From positions 1 to 56,702 of the forward strand of contig JACZRV010000010.1 in the NCBI GenBank assembly GCA_022574555.1: a stretch of DNA of 56,702 bases, written 5' to 3'. The translations under genes and the position numbers were made by a program. The stretch is from SAR324 cluster bacterium. Its GTDB lineage: Bacteria > SAR324 > JACQKK01. Under the pieces are notes generated by a model that made no database searches, was not told where the DNA came from, and was given only the letters and a program-made list of their open reading frames with translations. This document shows positions 8,382 through 17,220 of this stretch, one piece after another (the stretch's first letter is position 1; every line of letters starts with the position of its first letter).

Positions 8382-9449
8382 ATGCTTGAATTCGATCTCA
8401 GCAAGACTTACGGCGCCTTCACCCTGAACCTGGCGGCGACCGTGGGCAACGAGTGGCTGGTGCTGCTGGCCCCTTCCGGTGCCGGCAAGAGCTTGACCCT
8501 CAACCTGATCGCGGGGATGACGAAACCGGACGCGGGCTATGTGCGGCTCAACGGCCGTACGATCAGCGATACGGCCCAGGGCGTAACCGTGCCCATGCGC
8601 CACCGGCGCATCGGTTACGTGTTTCAGGACTATGCGCTTTTTCCGCACATGACCACGGCGCGTAACATCGCTTACGGTCTGCCCAAAGGTTCCGACCGCT
8701 CGGCGGTGGTCGAGCGCTGGTGCCGTTTCTTCCATCTCTCCGGCAAGGAGGAGTTTTACCCCCGCGAGCTTTCCGGCGGGCAGCGGCAACGGGTGGCCCT
8801 GGCCCGGGCCCTGGCCAACGAGCCCGACCTGATGCTGCTCGACGAGCCCCTCTCGGCCCTGGACCGGCGTATCCGCGCGAGCCTGCAACGCGATTTGGCG
8901 GATCTGAAGAACGATCTCAGCCTGCCCGTGATCCTGGTCACTCACGATTTTTCCGAGGCCCAGATGCTGGGCGACCGGGTGGCGGTGCTGGAAGGCGGGC
9001 AACTGCTGGAGATGGGCGAAAAGAGGCACATCTTCGCCCATCCGAGACGTCACGAGACCGCCAGGTTCCTGGGCGTGGAAAATGTGATCCCCGCCCGGGT
9101 GGAAGGGCGAGATGGCGACGGCGAAGTAACCGTGGCCATGGGCGAGTGGAAGGTGACCGTTCCCTCAGACCCTCATTTCATGCCGGGAGATGCGGTCTAT
9201 TTCTGCATCCGGGCGGCCGACGTGCGGTTGAAGGTGGACGAGCGCGAGCGGCCCAATCCGTTCTCGGCCCATGTGGCCCGCATCATTCCCGAAGGCGGCA
9301 CCAACCGCGTGGAGCTCAACCACGTGACCGAGGGCGGTCCCGGCCTGATCCTGCTGATGGACGACTACGTGATCGGACGCTACGGCATGAATCCCGGCAG
9401 CCCCATCACCGTCTGGCTCCCCAGCGAGAAAGCCTTTCTCTGCGTGTAG
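8382..9449 (+). CDS. modC: Molybdate ABC transporter, ATP-binding protein
   Basis: 355 residues, the usual ModC length. The ATPase domain has Walker A APSGAGKS (30-37), Q-loop VFQD, signature LSGGQ (130-134), Walker B LMLLDE (150-155) and H-loop VTHD. A C-terminal TOBE/Mop-type oxyanion domain fills about 290-355. It powers ModB in the inner membrane. The gene follows modB on the same strand but is separated by the palindromic element, so it may have its own message ratio. The stop codon lies inside a short tandem duplication. Confidence 0.92.
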   Translation: MLEFDLSKTYGAFTLNLAATVGNEWLVLLAPSGAGKSLTLNLIAGMTKPDAGYVRLNGRTISDTAQGVTVPMRHRRIGYVFQDYALFPHMTTARNIAYGLPKGSDRSAVVERWCRFFHLSGKEEFYPRELSGGQRQRVALARALANEPDLMLLDEPLSALDRRIRASLQRDLADLKNDLSLPVILVTHDFSEAQMLGDRVAVLEGGQLLEMGEKRHIFAHPRRHETARFLGVENVIPARVEGRDGDGEVTVAMGEWKVTVPSDPHFMPGDAVYFCIRAADVRLKVDERERPNPFSAHVARIIPEGGTNRVELNHVTEGGPGLILLMDDYVIGRYGMNPGSPITVWLPSEKAFLCV

Positions 9450-9477
9450 GTTTCCGCGTGTAGGTGCGCACCGCACC
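9440..9477. repeat. 14-bp tandem duplication across the modC stop, with a hairpin
   Basis: CTGCGTGTAGGTTT (9440-9453) is followed by CCGCGTGTAGGTGC (9454-9467). The first copy contains the modC stop codon. The second runs into a 6-bp stem GGTGCG/CGCACC (9463-9477). No U-run follows, so this is not a standard intrinsic terminator. Confidence 0.5.
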
Positions 9478-9517
9478 TCCACACTGGCCCGCTTCCCCGC
9501 GCACCGCCCCCCGCCTC

Positions 9518-10354
9518 CTATCCCCGGCGGGAGGCACCGGCACGCAGGGGGCCGAACGCGAAGGCCCAGGCGATCGTCAAGATCAGCATTGCGCCATAGA
9601 CGCACACGATGGTGGCTCCCGTGGGAAAATCGTATTGGAATGAGACGACGATACCCGCGGCCGATCCCAGCGCGCCGAGGGTCCATGCCACCAGCAGCCG
9701 CTGCGGGAAGCGCTTTGCCAGAAACGCGCTCATCGCACCGGGTATGAGCAAATAGGAAAAGACCAGGAGTACGCCCGCCAAGCGCACCGAAAACGTGATC
9801 ATGACCCCGAACAGGATATAGAATAAGAAATCCCATAATAGGTCGTAGCGCTCTTGTGGACCCCGTGCGAGGGACAGCCCCATGAACCGGTGGCGCAACA
9901 TCCAGTGCAGAACCGCCAGCGCCAGGTAGACGGCGAGAATCAATGCGATTTCTTCCCAGGAGGTCCAAAGAATGGCGCCGACGAGGAAGGCTTTCAGGTT
10001 TTCCGAGCCGTGAGGTGAATTGGCCATCATCAATATCAGCGCGGCAGAGGCCACCACATAGGTGATCCCGATCAATGCCTGCTGAGGCACGAAGGATTGG
10101 GGCACTCTGCGCATGGAGGCGAAGATGGCCGCACCGACGACGGTGAAGAGAAAAGCCATCACATAGGCGGGAGCGGATGTGGGTTCGTAGTCCAGAATCA
10201 GCGCCAATGCGATCCCCAGGGTGGCTATCTGGGCTAGCGCCAGATCGATGAAAATGACTCCCCGCGCGAGAATGTGGAGGCCGGTGTAAGCGTGCAGGCT
10301 GACCAGGATCAGCGAAGCGGTCAGCGGTGCGAGCATGAATAGCAGCGTTTCCAT
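9518..10354 (-). CDS. Metal ABC transporter permease (ABC-3 family, ZnuB-like)
   Basis: 278 residues from the ATG at 10354, which has an AGGA ribosome site; a longer frame exists but overlaps the upstream gene. About eight membrane helices span the protein. The segment GVIFIDLALAQIATLGIALAL matches the ABC-3 permease core, and FSYLLIPGAMSAFLAKRF is the family's ATPase-contact region. Expected role: inner-membrane channel for Zn or Mn taken from the neighbouring binding protein, whose stop is 10 bp upstream. No ATPase gene is present in this cluster, so the motor must be encoded elsewhere. Confidence 0.88.
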   Translation of the reverse strand: METLLFMLAPLTASLILVSLHAYTGLHILARGVIFIDLALAQIATLGIALALILDYEPTSAPAYVMAFLFTVVGAAIFASMRRVPQSFVPQQALIGITYVVASAALILMMANSPHGSENLKAFLVGAILWTSWEEIALILAVYLALAVLHWMLRHRFMGLSLARGPQERYDLLWDFLFYILFGVMITFSVRLAGVLLVFSYLLIPGAMSAFLAKRFPQRLLVAWTLGALGSAAGIVVSFQYDFPTGATIVCVYGAMLILTIAWAFAFGPLRAGASRRG

Positions 10355-10364
10355 GATGGATTTC

Positions 10365-11273
10365 CTAATCGCGGTTTTGCAGCGCATCGGCGATGCGCAT
10401 GACGACGGTGTCGAAAAAATCCCAATAGCTGGCGATACCCTCCTCCCCCCCTATCGTGGCCGGTAGCCGCAGGACGTGAATGCCGGTCTTGCGTGCCAGA
10501 AAATCGGAAATCTTGGGATCCAGGTAGTTGGCTTGCAAAATAAGCGGGATGCGCTCCTGGGCAATCTGCGTCATGAGCCCCTGGACGTGAGAGGGCGTGG
10601 GGGGAATACCCGGTTTGGCCTCCACCTGGTTTCTGATGTTCAACCCGGCCCACGCCGCGAAATAGACCCAGGCAGTGTGGTAATCGACGATGGGCGTGCC
10701 CTTGTATGGCGCCAATAAAAGCAGCCACTCATCCATTTTTGCACTGAGCGTTTCCCGGAAAGCAGCGAGCCGCTGGCCGTAATAGACGGCGCTATCCGCG
10801 TCGAGCGACTGGAGCGTTTCCGCGATGGTCGCGGCCATGATGGCGCCGTTGCGCGGATCGACCCAGTAATGGGGGTTGCCCTGGGGATGGATATCGCCCC
10901 CCGCCCGGGAAACGGGGCCCGTGGGTTTGCCCGCGACTGCGATCCCCCGACTCAACTCGACGGTCATCAGGTCGGGGTTGCGGGCTCCCTGGATGAGCAA
11001 CGGCAGCCAACCGATCTCCAGTTCCAGGCCGATGAAGAAGAGGGCGTCGGCGCGGTTGACGTGCACCATGAAACTCGGCTTGGCGTCCACATAGTGGGGG
11101 TCCTGCAGGGGTTTGGAGATGGAGCGCACCGACACGCGATCCCCGCCGACCTCCCTCACCAGGGCCGCGATTTCGGGCGTAGTGGCCACGATGTTCAGAT
11201 TCGCCTGGGCGGAATGGGTAACTGCGAAAATCATTATGGCCGAGACGAACAACGTCATGATGTTACGAAGCAT
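10365..11273 (-). CDS. Periplasmic metal-binding protein (ZnuA/cluster A-I family)
   Basis: 302 residues with a signal peptide of about 23 residues. The ATG at 11273 has a good AAAGGAAT site; the longer frame invades the barrel gene upstream. Family signatures: DPHYVDAKPS (metal-binding His), HPQGNPHYWVDPRNG (second His), VDYHTAWVYFAAW (third His) and a C-terminal LQANYLDPKIS. The usual His-rich loop of high-affinity ZnuA is short here (GGDIHPQG), so Zn against Mn cannot be decided. It delivers metal to the permease encoded immediately downstream. Confidence 0.88.
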   Translation of the reverse strand: MLRNIMTLFVSAIMIFAVTHSAQANLNIVATTPEIAALVREVGGDRVSVRSISKPLQDPHYVDAKPSFMVHVNRADALFFIGLELEIGWLPLLIQGARNPDLMTVELSRGIAVAGKPTGPVSRAGGDIHPQGNPHYWVDPRNGAIMAATIAETLQSLDADSAVYYGQRLAAFRETLSAKMDEWLLLLAPYKGTPIVDYHTAWVYFAAWAGLNIRNQVEAKPGIPPTPSHVQGLMTQIAQERIPLILQANYLDPKISDFLARKTGIHVLRLPATIGGEEGIASYWDFFDTVVMRIADALQNRD

Positions 11274-11308
11274 GGGCGTATTCCTTTCGGTAAAAAAGGC
11301 CATTGCGG

Positions 11309-12529
11309 TCAATAGGTGTGGGCGGGATGCGACCCGATGGAGAAGCTGTATTGGAGGAAGAAGAACAATTCGGGGTCCGCTCCCAGGGTGGATATTTGGC
11401 TGACTTGAACACGGAACGCGCTGAACACCGTGGGCACCCAGGCCACGAGGAGATCCAAATGGCCGGAATCTTGCTCTTCGACGGCGCCGGCCCCATCGCT
11501 CACGTCGGCAGTGAACTGGCCGGTACGGGTCTCTCCCCACCAGAACTCGGCAAAGCGCCATTGGCCCGACAGGTAGTACCCGGAGGATCGCAAATCGCCT
11601 TCGCCGGTTTCGCGGGTGGTATCGATCCATTCGAATTGCACGATCGCGCCACTGCGCCCGCGGGCGAACAGAGGCCGCCACTTGTAGGTCAGGTCCAGGC
11701 CGATCACGGTCGTGGCCGCGCCGCTGCCGGCGTTGTTGAGCCCGGTCAGATAGGAAAGCCCGGCTTCCAGGGTGCTGGCGTCGGTCAGCTCGAAGAGGTT
11801 CTTGGAATGAGCCAAGTACTTGGCCTTACCGGGTCCCGCGGCAGTCTCGCTGGCTCCTGTTTCCGGGTTTGCTCGTTCCTCGAACAGGAACAAATCATCG
11901 TTGTCCCCCTGGAACATCACCAGGTTCAGTTCAGAGAAAAATAACGTGGGCAGTAAAGGGATCGCTTCCAAGGCCAATTCATTGAGCGCCTCGCCGCCGA
12001 AGGTTTGCTCGATCACCAGGGGCGGGGTGATGAAGGGAAACTGGTGGGTGTGCAGCCGGTTGTGCTTTCCGAAGGGCAGCCAGTATTTTCCGAATTGCAG
12101 GGTAACCTGGGGGACGCTGGTGGAGGTGATGATCGCTGCTTCGAGTTCCACCGGCGGCTCGGCCTCCTCGCCGTTTTCCGCTTCCACCGCGGTGCCTTCG
12201 CCGGGGAAGGCGATGGTGATGTCGGCCCGTAAAAACGGATCGATGATGGACGTGAACCGCAATTCGAATTCCTGCAGGGAGAACCGTGTCGACCGCTCTG
12301 CTCCGCCCGCACCGAGCATCAGCCCGAGCACGCTGATGGCCGGGTTGAACGTGTTGGAAATGCCCGTCGCCGTGGAAGACATCGGTGCGGACGGCGGAGC
12401 GTACGCCGCGGGTTGTCCCAGGAGTTCCTGCAACTCGGCGTCGTCTGGCTCCTGCGCCAGGCCCACCAACGCCGGGACACAGATTAGCGCCACGATCAGT
12501 GGCGTGACTTTAAATGTCAGCTGATTCAT
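11309..12529 (-). CDS. Outer-membrane beta-barrel protein, porin-like, of the metal-uptake cluster
   Basis: 406 residues from the ATG at 12529, which has an AAAGGCGAT ribosome site; the 70 extra residues of the longer frame are low-complexity. A signal peptide is followed by an acidic segment (EPDDAELQELLGQ). Alternating-residue strands run to the end, for example FELRFTSIIDPFLRADITIAF, PQVTLQFGKYWLPFGKHN, LDLTYKWRPLFARGRSGAIVQFEW. This fits an outer-membrane barrel and GKYWLPFG is common in porins. It sits 35 bp upstream of the znuA-like gene on the same strand, so it probably admits or handles the same metal. The substrate is inference. Confidence 0.72.
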   Translation of the reverse strand: MNQLTFKVTPLIVALICVPALVGLAQEPDDAELQELLGQPAAYAPPSAPMSSTATGISNTFNPAISVLGLMLGAGGAERSTRFSLQEFELRFTSIIDPFLRADITIAFPGEGTAVEAENGEEAEPPVELEAAIITSTSVPQVTLQFGKYWLPFGKHNRLHTHQFPFITPPLVIEQTFGGEALNELALEAIPLLPTLFFSELNLVMFQGDNDDLFLFEERANPETGASETAAGPGKAKYLAHSKNLFELTDASTLEAGLSYLTGLNNAGSGAATTVIGLDLTYKWRPLFARGRSGAIVQFEWIDTTRETGEGDLRSSGYYLSGQWRFAEFWWGETRTGQFTADVSDGAGAVEEQDSGHLDLLVAWVPTVFSAFRVQVSQISTLGADPELFFFLQYSFSIGSHPAHTY

Positions 12530-12742
12530 ATCGCCTTTATATCTTGCACGGGCGGCACGCGGCGGCGGTCGAGCCCGCCGTGGCTGCAGGTACGGGGCCG
12601 CATCCACCCGGACGGGCGGAGGCACCTTAATCGTAATAAGCGAATGGGTTGCCCGGACGCGTGCGGAGCGGGACGGCCAATGATCCGGCCGCTGGTCGAC
12701 GAACCGCGGTCCGCTCAGACGCCCCGGGCGCGGGAGCAACTA

Positions 12743-13129
12743 TCAGGCGATGGGTGGAGATTTGTTTTTGGGAGGCGCAGAGTCTTCCAGACCCGGTAGG
12801 GCACCGGGCTCGGTCCAATGGGAGAGGTTGGCTTGATTCGAAGGCCAGGAGAACGCGGCGGAGACCGTGCCTTTCTTTCCCTGGAACTGGCTGTAGAGCT
12901 GGCAGACCTCGCACGCCAGCTCGGCGCCGAGGGCGAAATCCTGGTGCAGGTGATTCTCGCGGACCGGAGGGCCGGTCTCCGCCTGATGGGATTCATCGAA
13001 CTCCGCGATGCGTGCTTTGGTCCACACGTCGTGGGAGGCGATATGGACGGCCGCCATCACCGGCAGCATGGCCAAATGCCCCGCAGTCAGCAGGACAACG
13101 ACCATCCGCAATAGGGCACAGGATCTCAT
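12743..13129 (-). CDS. Small exported Cys/His-containing protein (DUF2946-like)
   Basis: 128 residues from the ATG at 13129 (an upstream start at 13165 lacks a ribosome site). A hydrophobic N-terminal segment (LLRMVVVLLTAGHLAMLPVMAA) would export or anchor it. The rest carries several His (HIASHD, ENHLHQD) and a Cys pair in ACEVCQLY, then a Pro/Lys tail. Small proteins with a paired-Cys motif and scattered His are common beside metal transporters, and the layout resembles DUF2946. It is the first gene of a same-strand run that ends with znuB, so metal binding is a reasonable guess. A weak dyad ATGT-N4-ACAT at 13187-13198 lies upstream, but it is not a clear Zur site. Confidence 0.62.
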   Translation of the reverse strand: MRSCALLRMVVVLLTAGHLAMLPVMAAVHIASHDVWTKARIAEFDESHQAETGPPVRENHLHQDFALGAELACEVCQLYSQFQGKKGTVSAAFSWPSNQANLSHWTEPGALPGLEDSAPPKNKSPPIA

Positions 13130-13320
13130 TTCCGTTCGCTCTTGCTGCGTGAGGGATGGAAACATAGAGTACCACTTGCTGATCGCATGTTGTCACATAC
13201 CGGCCGGGGAGTGCAAGCAGCGCTCTCCCCGATATGCACAGGCGGGGCTATGCGCCGCCGGGCACGATCGGATCCCGGCGAATTACCATCACGATATGGA
13301 AAAACAAGGAGGAGCTGGAC

Positions 13321-14100
13321 ATGGGATTTGAGAATCAAACGATCATCGTCACCGGTGGCGGCGTAGGGATTGGGAAGCACATTGCGCTGACCTTCGGCCG
13401 GGAGAAGGGGAACGTGGTGCTCGCCGCGCGATCGCAAGACAAGATGGAGGCGGTGGCCGAGGAACTGCGCGGCATGGGCACCAAGCCCCTGGTCTGCCCC
13501 ATGGATGTCTCCTCCGAGGAGCAGTGCCGGGAGATGGTTTCCAAGACCCTGGCCCAATACGGCAAAATCGACGTGCTGGTCAACAATTCGGGCATCGCAG
13601 GCCCCACCAAATTGGCCCGGGACATCACATCGGAGGAATGGCTGGAGTCGATGGACGTGAACCTCAACGGCGCCTTTTACTGTGCCAAGTACGTCAGCGC
13701 GCCGATGATCGAGGCCAAGGGGGGAAACATCGTCAACGTCTCCTCTGTCGCTGGGCGAATCGGATTTCCCATGCGCACGCCCTACGCCGCTTCCAAGTGG
13801 GGCATGATCGGTCTGGGTCATTCCCTCGCCGCCGAATTAGGGCCTTATGGCATCCGGGTCAACACCATCTGCCCCGGCCCCATCGCGGGCGACCGGCTCG
13901 ACGCCGTGATCCAGGCCCGTGCGAAGGCCAACGGCACCGAATTCGACCACGAGATGGATTTGGTTATGTCGACGGTGCCCATGCGGCGGCTGTCCACGGA
14001 GCAGGAGGTGGCCGATACCGTGGTCTATCTGGCTTCGGATGCGGCTTCCGGAATCAGCGGGCAGGCCTTCAACGTCGATGGCGGATTTCGCATGCAGTGA
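13321..14100 (+). CDS. SDR-family NAD(P)-dependent oxidoreductase
   Basis: 259 residues, the classical short-chain dehydrogenase length. The cofactor motif TGGGVGIG sits at 11-18, NNSG near 90, and the Ser-Tyr-Lys catalytic set in NVSSVAG and PYAASK. The C-terminal ISGQAFNVDGGF is typical. AARSQDK after the second strand suggests possible NADP preference. A strong AGGAGG ribosome site sets the ATG at 13321; a longer frame from 13234 is not needed. It stands alone between divergent neighbours, so the substrate cannot be given. Confidence 0.9.
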   Translation: MGFENQTIIVTGGGVGIGKHIALTFGREKGNVVLAARSQDKMEAVAEELRGMGTKPLVCPMDVSSEEQCREMVSKTLAQYGKIDVLVNNSGIAGPTKLARDITSEEWLESMDVNLNGAFYCAKYVSAPMIEAKGGNIVNVSSVAGRIGFPMRTPYAASKWGMIGLGHSLAAELGPYGIRVNTICPGPIAGDRLDAVIQARAKANGTEFDHEMDLVMSTVPMRRLSTEQEVADTVVYLASDAASGISGQAFNVDGGFRMQ

Positions 14101-14150
14101 TCACGCGCAGCGGCGGCGGCGATCCAGCCGTATTGGAAGGCGGCCCGGTC

Positions 14151-15032
14151 TCATTCCGCCCCGCGCGTGGCGGCGGTATTGGCCAGGACCAACGCCTGCT
14201 TCAAGTCGCTCCACCACGGATCCAGGCCGTTGGGATTACGCAAGAGGTAGGCCGGATGAAACGTGGGCAGGATCTGCCACTCACGATAGCCGAACGGGTG
14301 GCCGCGGGCCTGGGTGATGCCCCTTGCCCGCGGATTGAACGTCTTCAAGGGCACATTGCCCAACGTAACGATGACTTTGGGATCGAGCAGTTCGATTTGC
14401 CGTTGCAGGATGGGCAGGCAGGCCGCCATTTCCTCCGGCTGGGGATTGCGATTGCCCGGTGGCCGGCATTTCACGATATTGGCGATGTAAATGTCTTCCC
14501 GCGCCAGACCCAGTGCGCGGATGCCCTGGGTCAGCAGCGTGCCGGCCCGGCCCACGAAGGGCAGCCCCTGCCGGTCCTCCTCCTGGCCCGGCCCTTCGCC
14601 CACGAAGAGAATGATGGGGTGCGCATGGCCCTCACCGAACACGACCCGCGAACGGCCTGCGCACAGTCCGCAATTGCGGCAATCCCGAAAGTATTCCTGA
14701 AGGGAATCCAGGGTCTTGAACTCGCTGGGGTGTATCTGACCGGCGGCCGCGGCTTTGCTCTGGGGTTCGCTCCGAGGCTGGGTGCCCGGTGTCACTGGCG
14801 CGTCAATTGCGTCTTGAGTTGCAACGCCTGCCGATACCTCGGTGGATTGGGCGAAAGCCGCACCGTGGCCGGCGGCCGGTTCATCCGGCGTGACGGCTCC
14901 GGCCTCATGGGCCGCATCGTTCAGCATCCGGGCCAGTTCCGGGTCCGGTTCGATGTTGAGGTAGTTGATGCCTGCGGCTTGCAGCCGCGCCAATTGGGCT
15001 TCCAGGTTTTCCAATACCGTGCGCCATTCCAT
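14151..15032 (-). CDS. Uracil-DNA glycosylase, family 4 (iron-sulfur)
   Basis: 293 residues. The catalytic part lies in the last 190: motif A GEGPGQEEDRQGLPFVGRAG and motif B HPAYLLRN. Four Cys arranged as CRNC, KCRPPGNRNP and ACLP match the 4Fe-4S ligands of family 4 enzymes. It removes uracil from DNA to start base-excision repair. The first 100 residues are a low-complexity Ala/Pro-rich extension seen in some proteobacterial homologues. The ATG at 15032 follows a GAGGTG site about 12 bases away; a GTG at 15047 is an alternative. It begins just after the hslU stop, so it may share that message. Confidence 0.9.
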   Translation of the reverse strand: MEWRTVLENLEAQLARLQAAGINYLNIEPDPELARMLNDAAHEAGAVTPDEPAAGHGAAFAQSTEVSAGVATQDAIDAPVTPGTQPRSEPQSKAAAAGQIHPSEFKTLDSLQEYFRDCRNCGLCAGRSRVVFGEGHAHPIILFVGEGPGQEEDRQGLPFVGRAGTLLTQGIRALGLAREDIYIANIVKCRPPGNRNPQPEEMAACLPILQRQIELLDPKVIVTLGNVPLKTFNPRARGITQARGHPFGYREWQILPTFHPAYLLRNPNGLDPWWSDLKQALVLANTAATRGAE

Positions 15033-15048
15033 GGAAAATGTCGGCACC

Positions 15049-16428
15049 TCAGAGGATATAGCGGCTCAGATCCCGGTCCTTCAAAATCTCGCCCAGCCGG
15101 TCGCGGATGTATTGCGGGGTGATTTCGATTTCGTTGCCCTTCATTCCGGGCGCCTCGAAGCTGACCTCCTCGAGAATTTTCTCCATGATGGTGTGGAGCC
15201 GGCGGGCACCGATGTTCTCGTCGCGCTGGTTTACCTCGGTGGCGATCTCGGCGATTTCCTCCACCGCTTCCTTTGTGAACCTCAAGACGACGCCTTCGGT
15301 CTTGATCAGCTCGATGTATTGCTTGATCAGGGCGTTCTCTGGTTCGGTGAGGATGCGGACGAAGTCATCCTTGGTCAGTGATTTGAGCTCCACCCGGATG
15401 GGAAACCGGCCTTGCAACTCCGGAATCATGTCCGACGGCTTGGACACGTGGAAGGCACCTGCCGCGATGAACAAGATATGGTCGGTTTTCACCGGTCCGT
15501 ATTTTGTATTTACCGTCGAGCCCTCGACGATGGGCAGGATATCGCGCTGCACCCCTTCGCGGGAAATGTCGGGTCCTTGGGAGTTGTTGCGCCCGACGAT
15601 CTTGTCGATCTCGTCCAGAAAGACGATTCCGTTCTGCTCCACGTGTTGCACCGCTTCCCGGGAAACGTCGTCCATGTCGATCAGTTTGTCGGCTTCTTCC
15701 TGCTGGAGAATCTCCATCGCCTCGGCAACGCTCATCTTCCGTTTCTTGTGCCGCTTGGGGAGGATGTTGGAAAGGATGTCTTTCATGTTGATATCGAGGC
15801 TGTCCATGCCGGACAAGGGCATGAACTCGATCATCGGTCCCTGCATGCGCTCGGAAACCTCGATCTCCACCTCTCGCTCGTCCAATTCCCCGTTGCGCAG
15901 CTTGGCCCGGAACTTTTCGCGTGTGGTAAGGTCTCCGCTGTTGGCTGCGGTATCGACGCTACTAGCCTGCAATCCGGCGTCGTCCACCGGATTGATCGAG
16001 GGCACCATCACTTCCAGCAGCTTGTCTTCCGCGTTGGTGCGGGCTCGATCGCGCACCAGATCCAGGTTCGACTTGCGCACCATGGAAACGGACGCTTCCG
16101 CCAGATCGCGGATGATCGATTCCACGTCCCGGCCTACGTATCCCACCTCCGTGAATTTGGTGGCCTCGACCTTGATGAACGGGGCGCCGGTGAGCTTGGC
16201 CATTCGGCGCGCGATCTCGGTCTTGCCGACGCCGGTGGGGCCGATCATGGTGATGTTTTTGGGGAGGATTTCATCCCGAAAATCCTCCGGCACCTGCATC
16301 CGGCGCCAGCGGTTGCGCAGGGCGACGGCCACGGCGCGTTTGGCGTCGTCCTGACCGATGATGTACTTGTCCAATTCTTCGACGATTTCTCGCGGTGTCA
16401 ACTGGGTGGTGGTCGTGGATAGTGGCAT
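15049..16428 (-). CDS. hslU: ATP-dependent protease ATPase subunit HslU
   Basis: 459 residues. The AAA+ unfoldase has Walker A GPTGVGKT (63-70), the pore motif GYVG, Walker B VFLDEID and sensor-2 ENIGARRLH. The intermediate domain is the long insert of about residues 110-245, and the C-terminal DLSRYIL tail is the part that docks into HslV. It unfolds substrates and feeds them to HslV in the cytoplasm. The ATG is five bases past the hslV stop, so the two are coupled. Frames extending upstream only overlap hslV. Confidence 0.97.
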   Translation of the reverse strand: MPLSTTTTQLTPREIVEELDKYIIGQDDAKRAVAVALRNRWRRMQVPEDFRDEILPKNITMIGPTGVGKTEIARRMAKLTGAPFIKVEATKFTEVGYVGRDVESIIRDLAEASVSMVRKSNLDLVRDRARTNAEDKLLEVMVPSINPVDDAGLQASSVDTAANSGDLTTREKFRAKLRNGELDEREVEIEVSERMQGPMIEFMPLSGMDSLDINMKDILSNILPKRHKKRKMSVAEAMEILQQEEADKLIDMDDVSREAVQHVEQNGIVFLDEIDKIVGRNNSQGPDISREGVQRDILPIVEGSTVNTKYGPVKTDHILFIAAGAFHVSKPSDMIPELQGRFPIRVELKSLTKDDFVRILTEPENALIKQYIELIKTEGVVLRFTKEAVEEIAEIATEVNQRDENIGARRLHTIMEKILEEVSFEAPGMKGNEIEITPQYIRDRLGEILKDRDLSRYIL

Positions 16429-16433
16429 GAGGT

Positions 16434-16967
16434 CTAGAGTTCTTCGATGGTGATCTGATCGTTGGTATAGACGCAAATGGATGCGGCTATGGACATGGCC
16501 CGTTCCACCACTTGGCGCGGGGAAAGCTGGCCGTGAATTAATAGCCCCTTGGCGGCGGCCAGGGCGTACATCCCACCCGCTCCGATCGCCATCAGCCCGT
16601 CCTCGGGTTCGATCACGTCGCCGTTGCCGGAGATGATCAGCGACGCGTTGGCGTCGGCCACGGTGAGCATGGCTTCCAGGTTGCGAAGCATCTTGTTGGT
16701 GCGCCATTCCTTGGCCAGTTCCACCGACGAGCGCATCAGGTTTCCGCTGTACTCGGTTAGCTTCTCCTCGAATTTCTCGAAGAGGGTCACCGAATCGGCG
16801 GTGGAGCCGGCAAACCCGGCCAACACATTGTCGTGGTAGGCCCGGCGCACCTTGCGGGCGTTGGTTTTCATCACCGTCTGGCCCATGGTGATTTGGCCGT
16901 CTCCAGCCATGACCACGTTGGCGCCGTTACGCACGGAGAGGATGGTCGTGCCATGAAACGGTGACAT
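16434..16967 (-). CDS. hslV: ATP-dependent protease proteolytic subunit HslV
   Basis: 177 residues, proteasome beta-type. The catalytic threonine is expected at T7 in FHGTTILSV, so the protein would carry a six-residue propeptide (MSPFHG), unlike E. coli, where Thr follows the initiator Met. Core motifs include MAGDGQ and [18 protein letters not shown]. It forms two stacked hexameric rings capped by HslU and degrades misfolded or regulatory proteins. I looked for a sigma-32-type heat-shock promoter upstream and did not find a convincing one. Confidence 0.97.
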   Translation of the reverse strand: MSPFHGTTILSVRNGANVVMAGDGQITMGQTVMKTNARKVRRAYHDNVLAGFAGSTADSVTLFEKFEEKLTEYSGNLMRSSVELAKEWRTNKMLRNLEAMLTVADANASLIISGNGDVIEPEDGLMAIGAGGMYALAAAKGLLIHGQLSPRQVVERAMSIAASICVYTNDQITIEEL

Positions 16968-17220
16968 GTGAGGTTCGGTTGGAGTTTACATCGATATGAA
17001 CTCGATGCGTTGATTCCGCGATGCCGGCGAGCGGCCGCGAAGTGATTAACATCCTATCATGGGTCTAGCCGAGGCATCCGTCAATCCCGACGCTCGCAGC
17101 TATAATCGATCGGATGAATTGAATGATGGGGGCCTATTTTCGATATGGATCACTCGGATTTAATGGAGGGTGTGAGAGGACTCGTTGCCCACAAGAATTT
17201 CGATTTCTGCTCTGAATGCA

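Noticed and set aside
13180..13205. Zur box before the metal-uptake cluster
   Set aside because: The dyad ATGT-N4-ACAT is short and lacks the AT-rich palindrome core expected for Zur.
16968..17220. Heat-shock (sigma-32) promoter before hslV
   Set aside because: No CTTGAA-type -35 with a CCCCAT-type -10 at proper spacing on the minus strand could be found.
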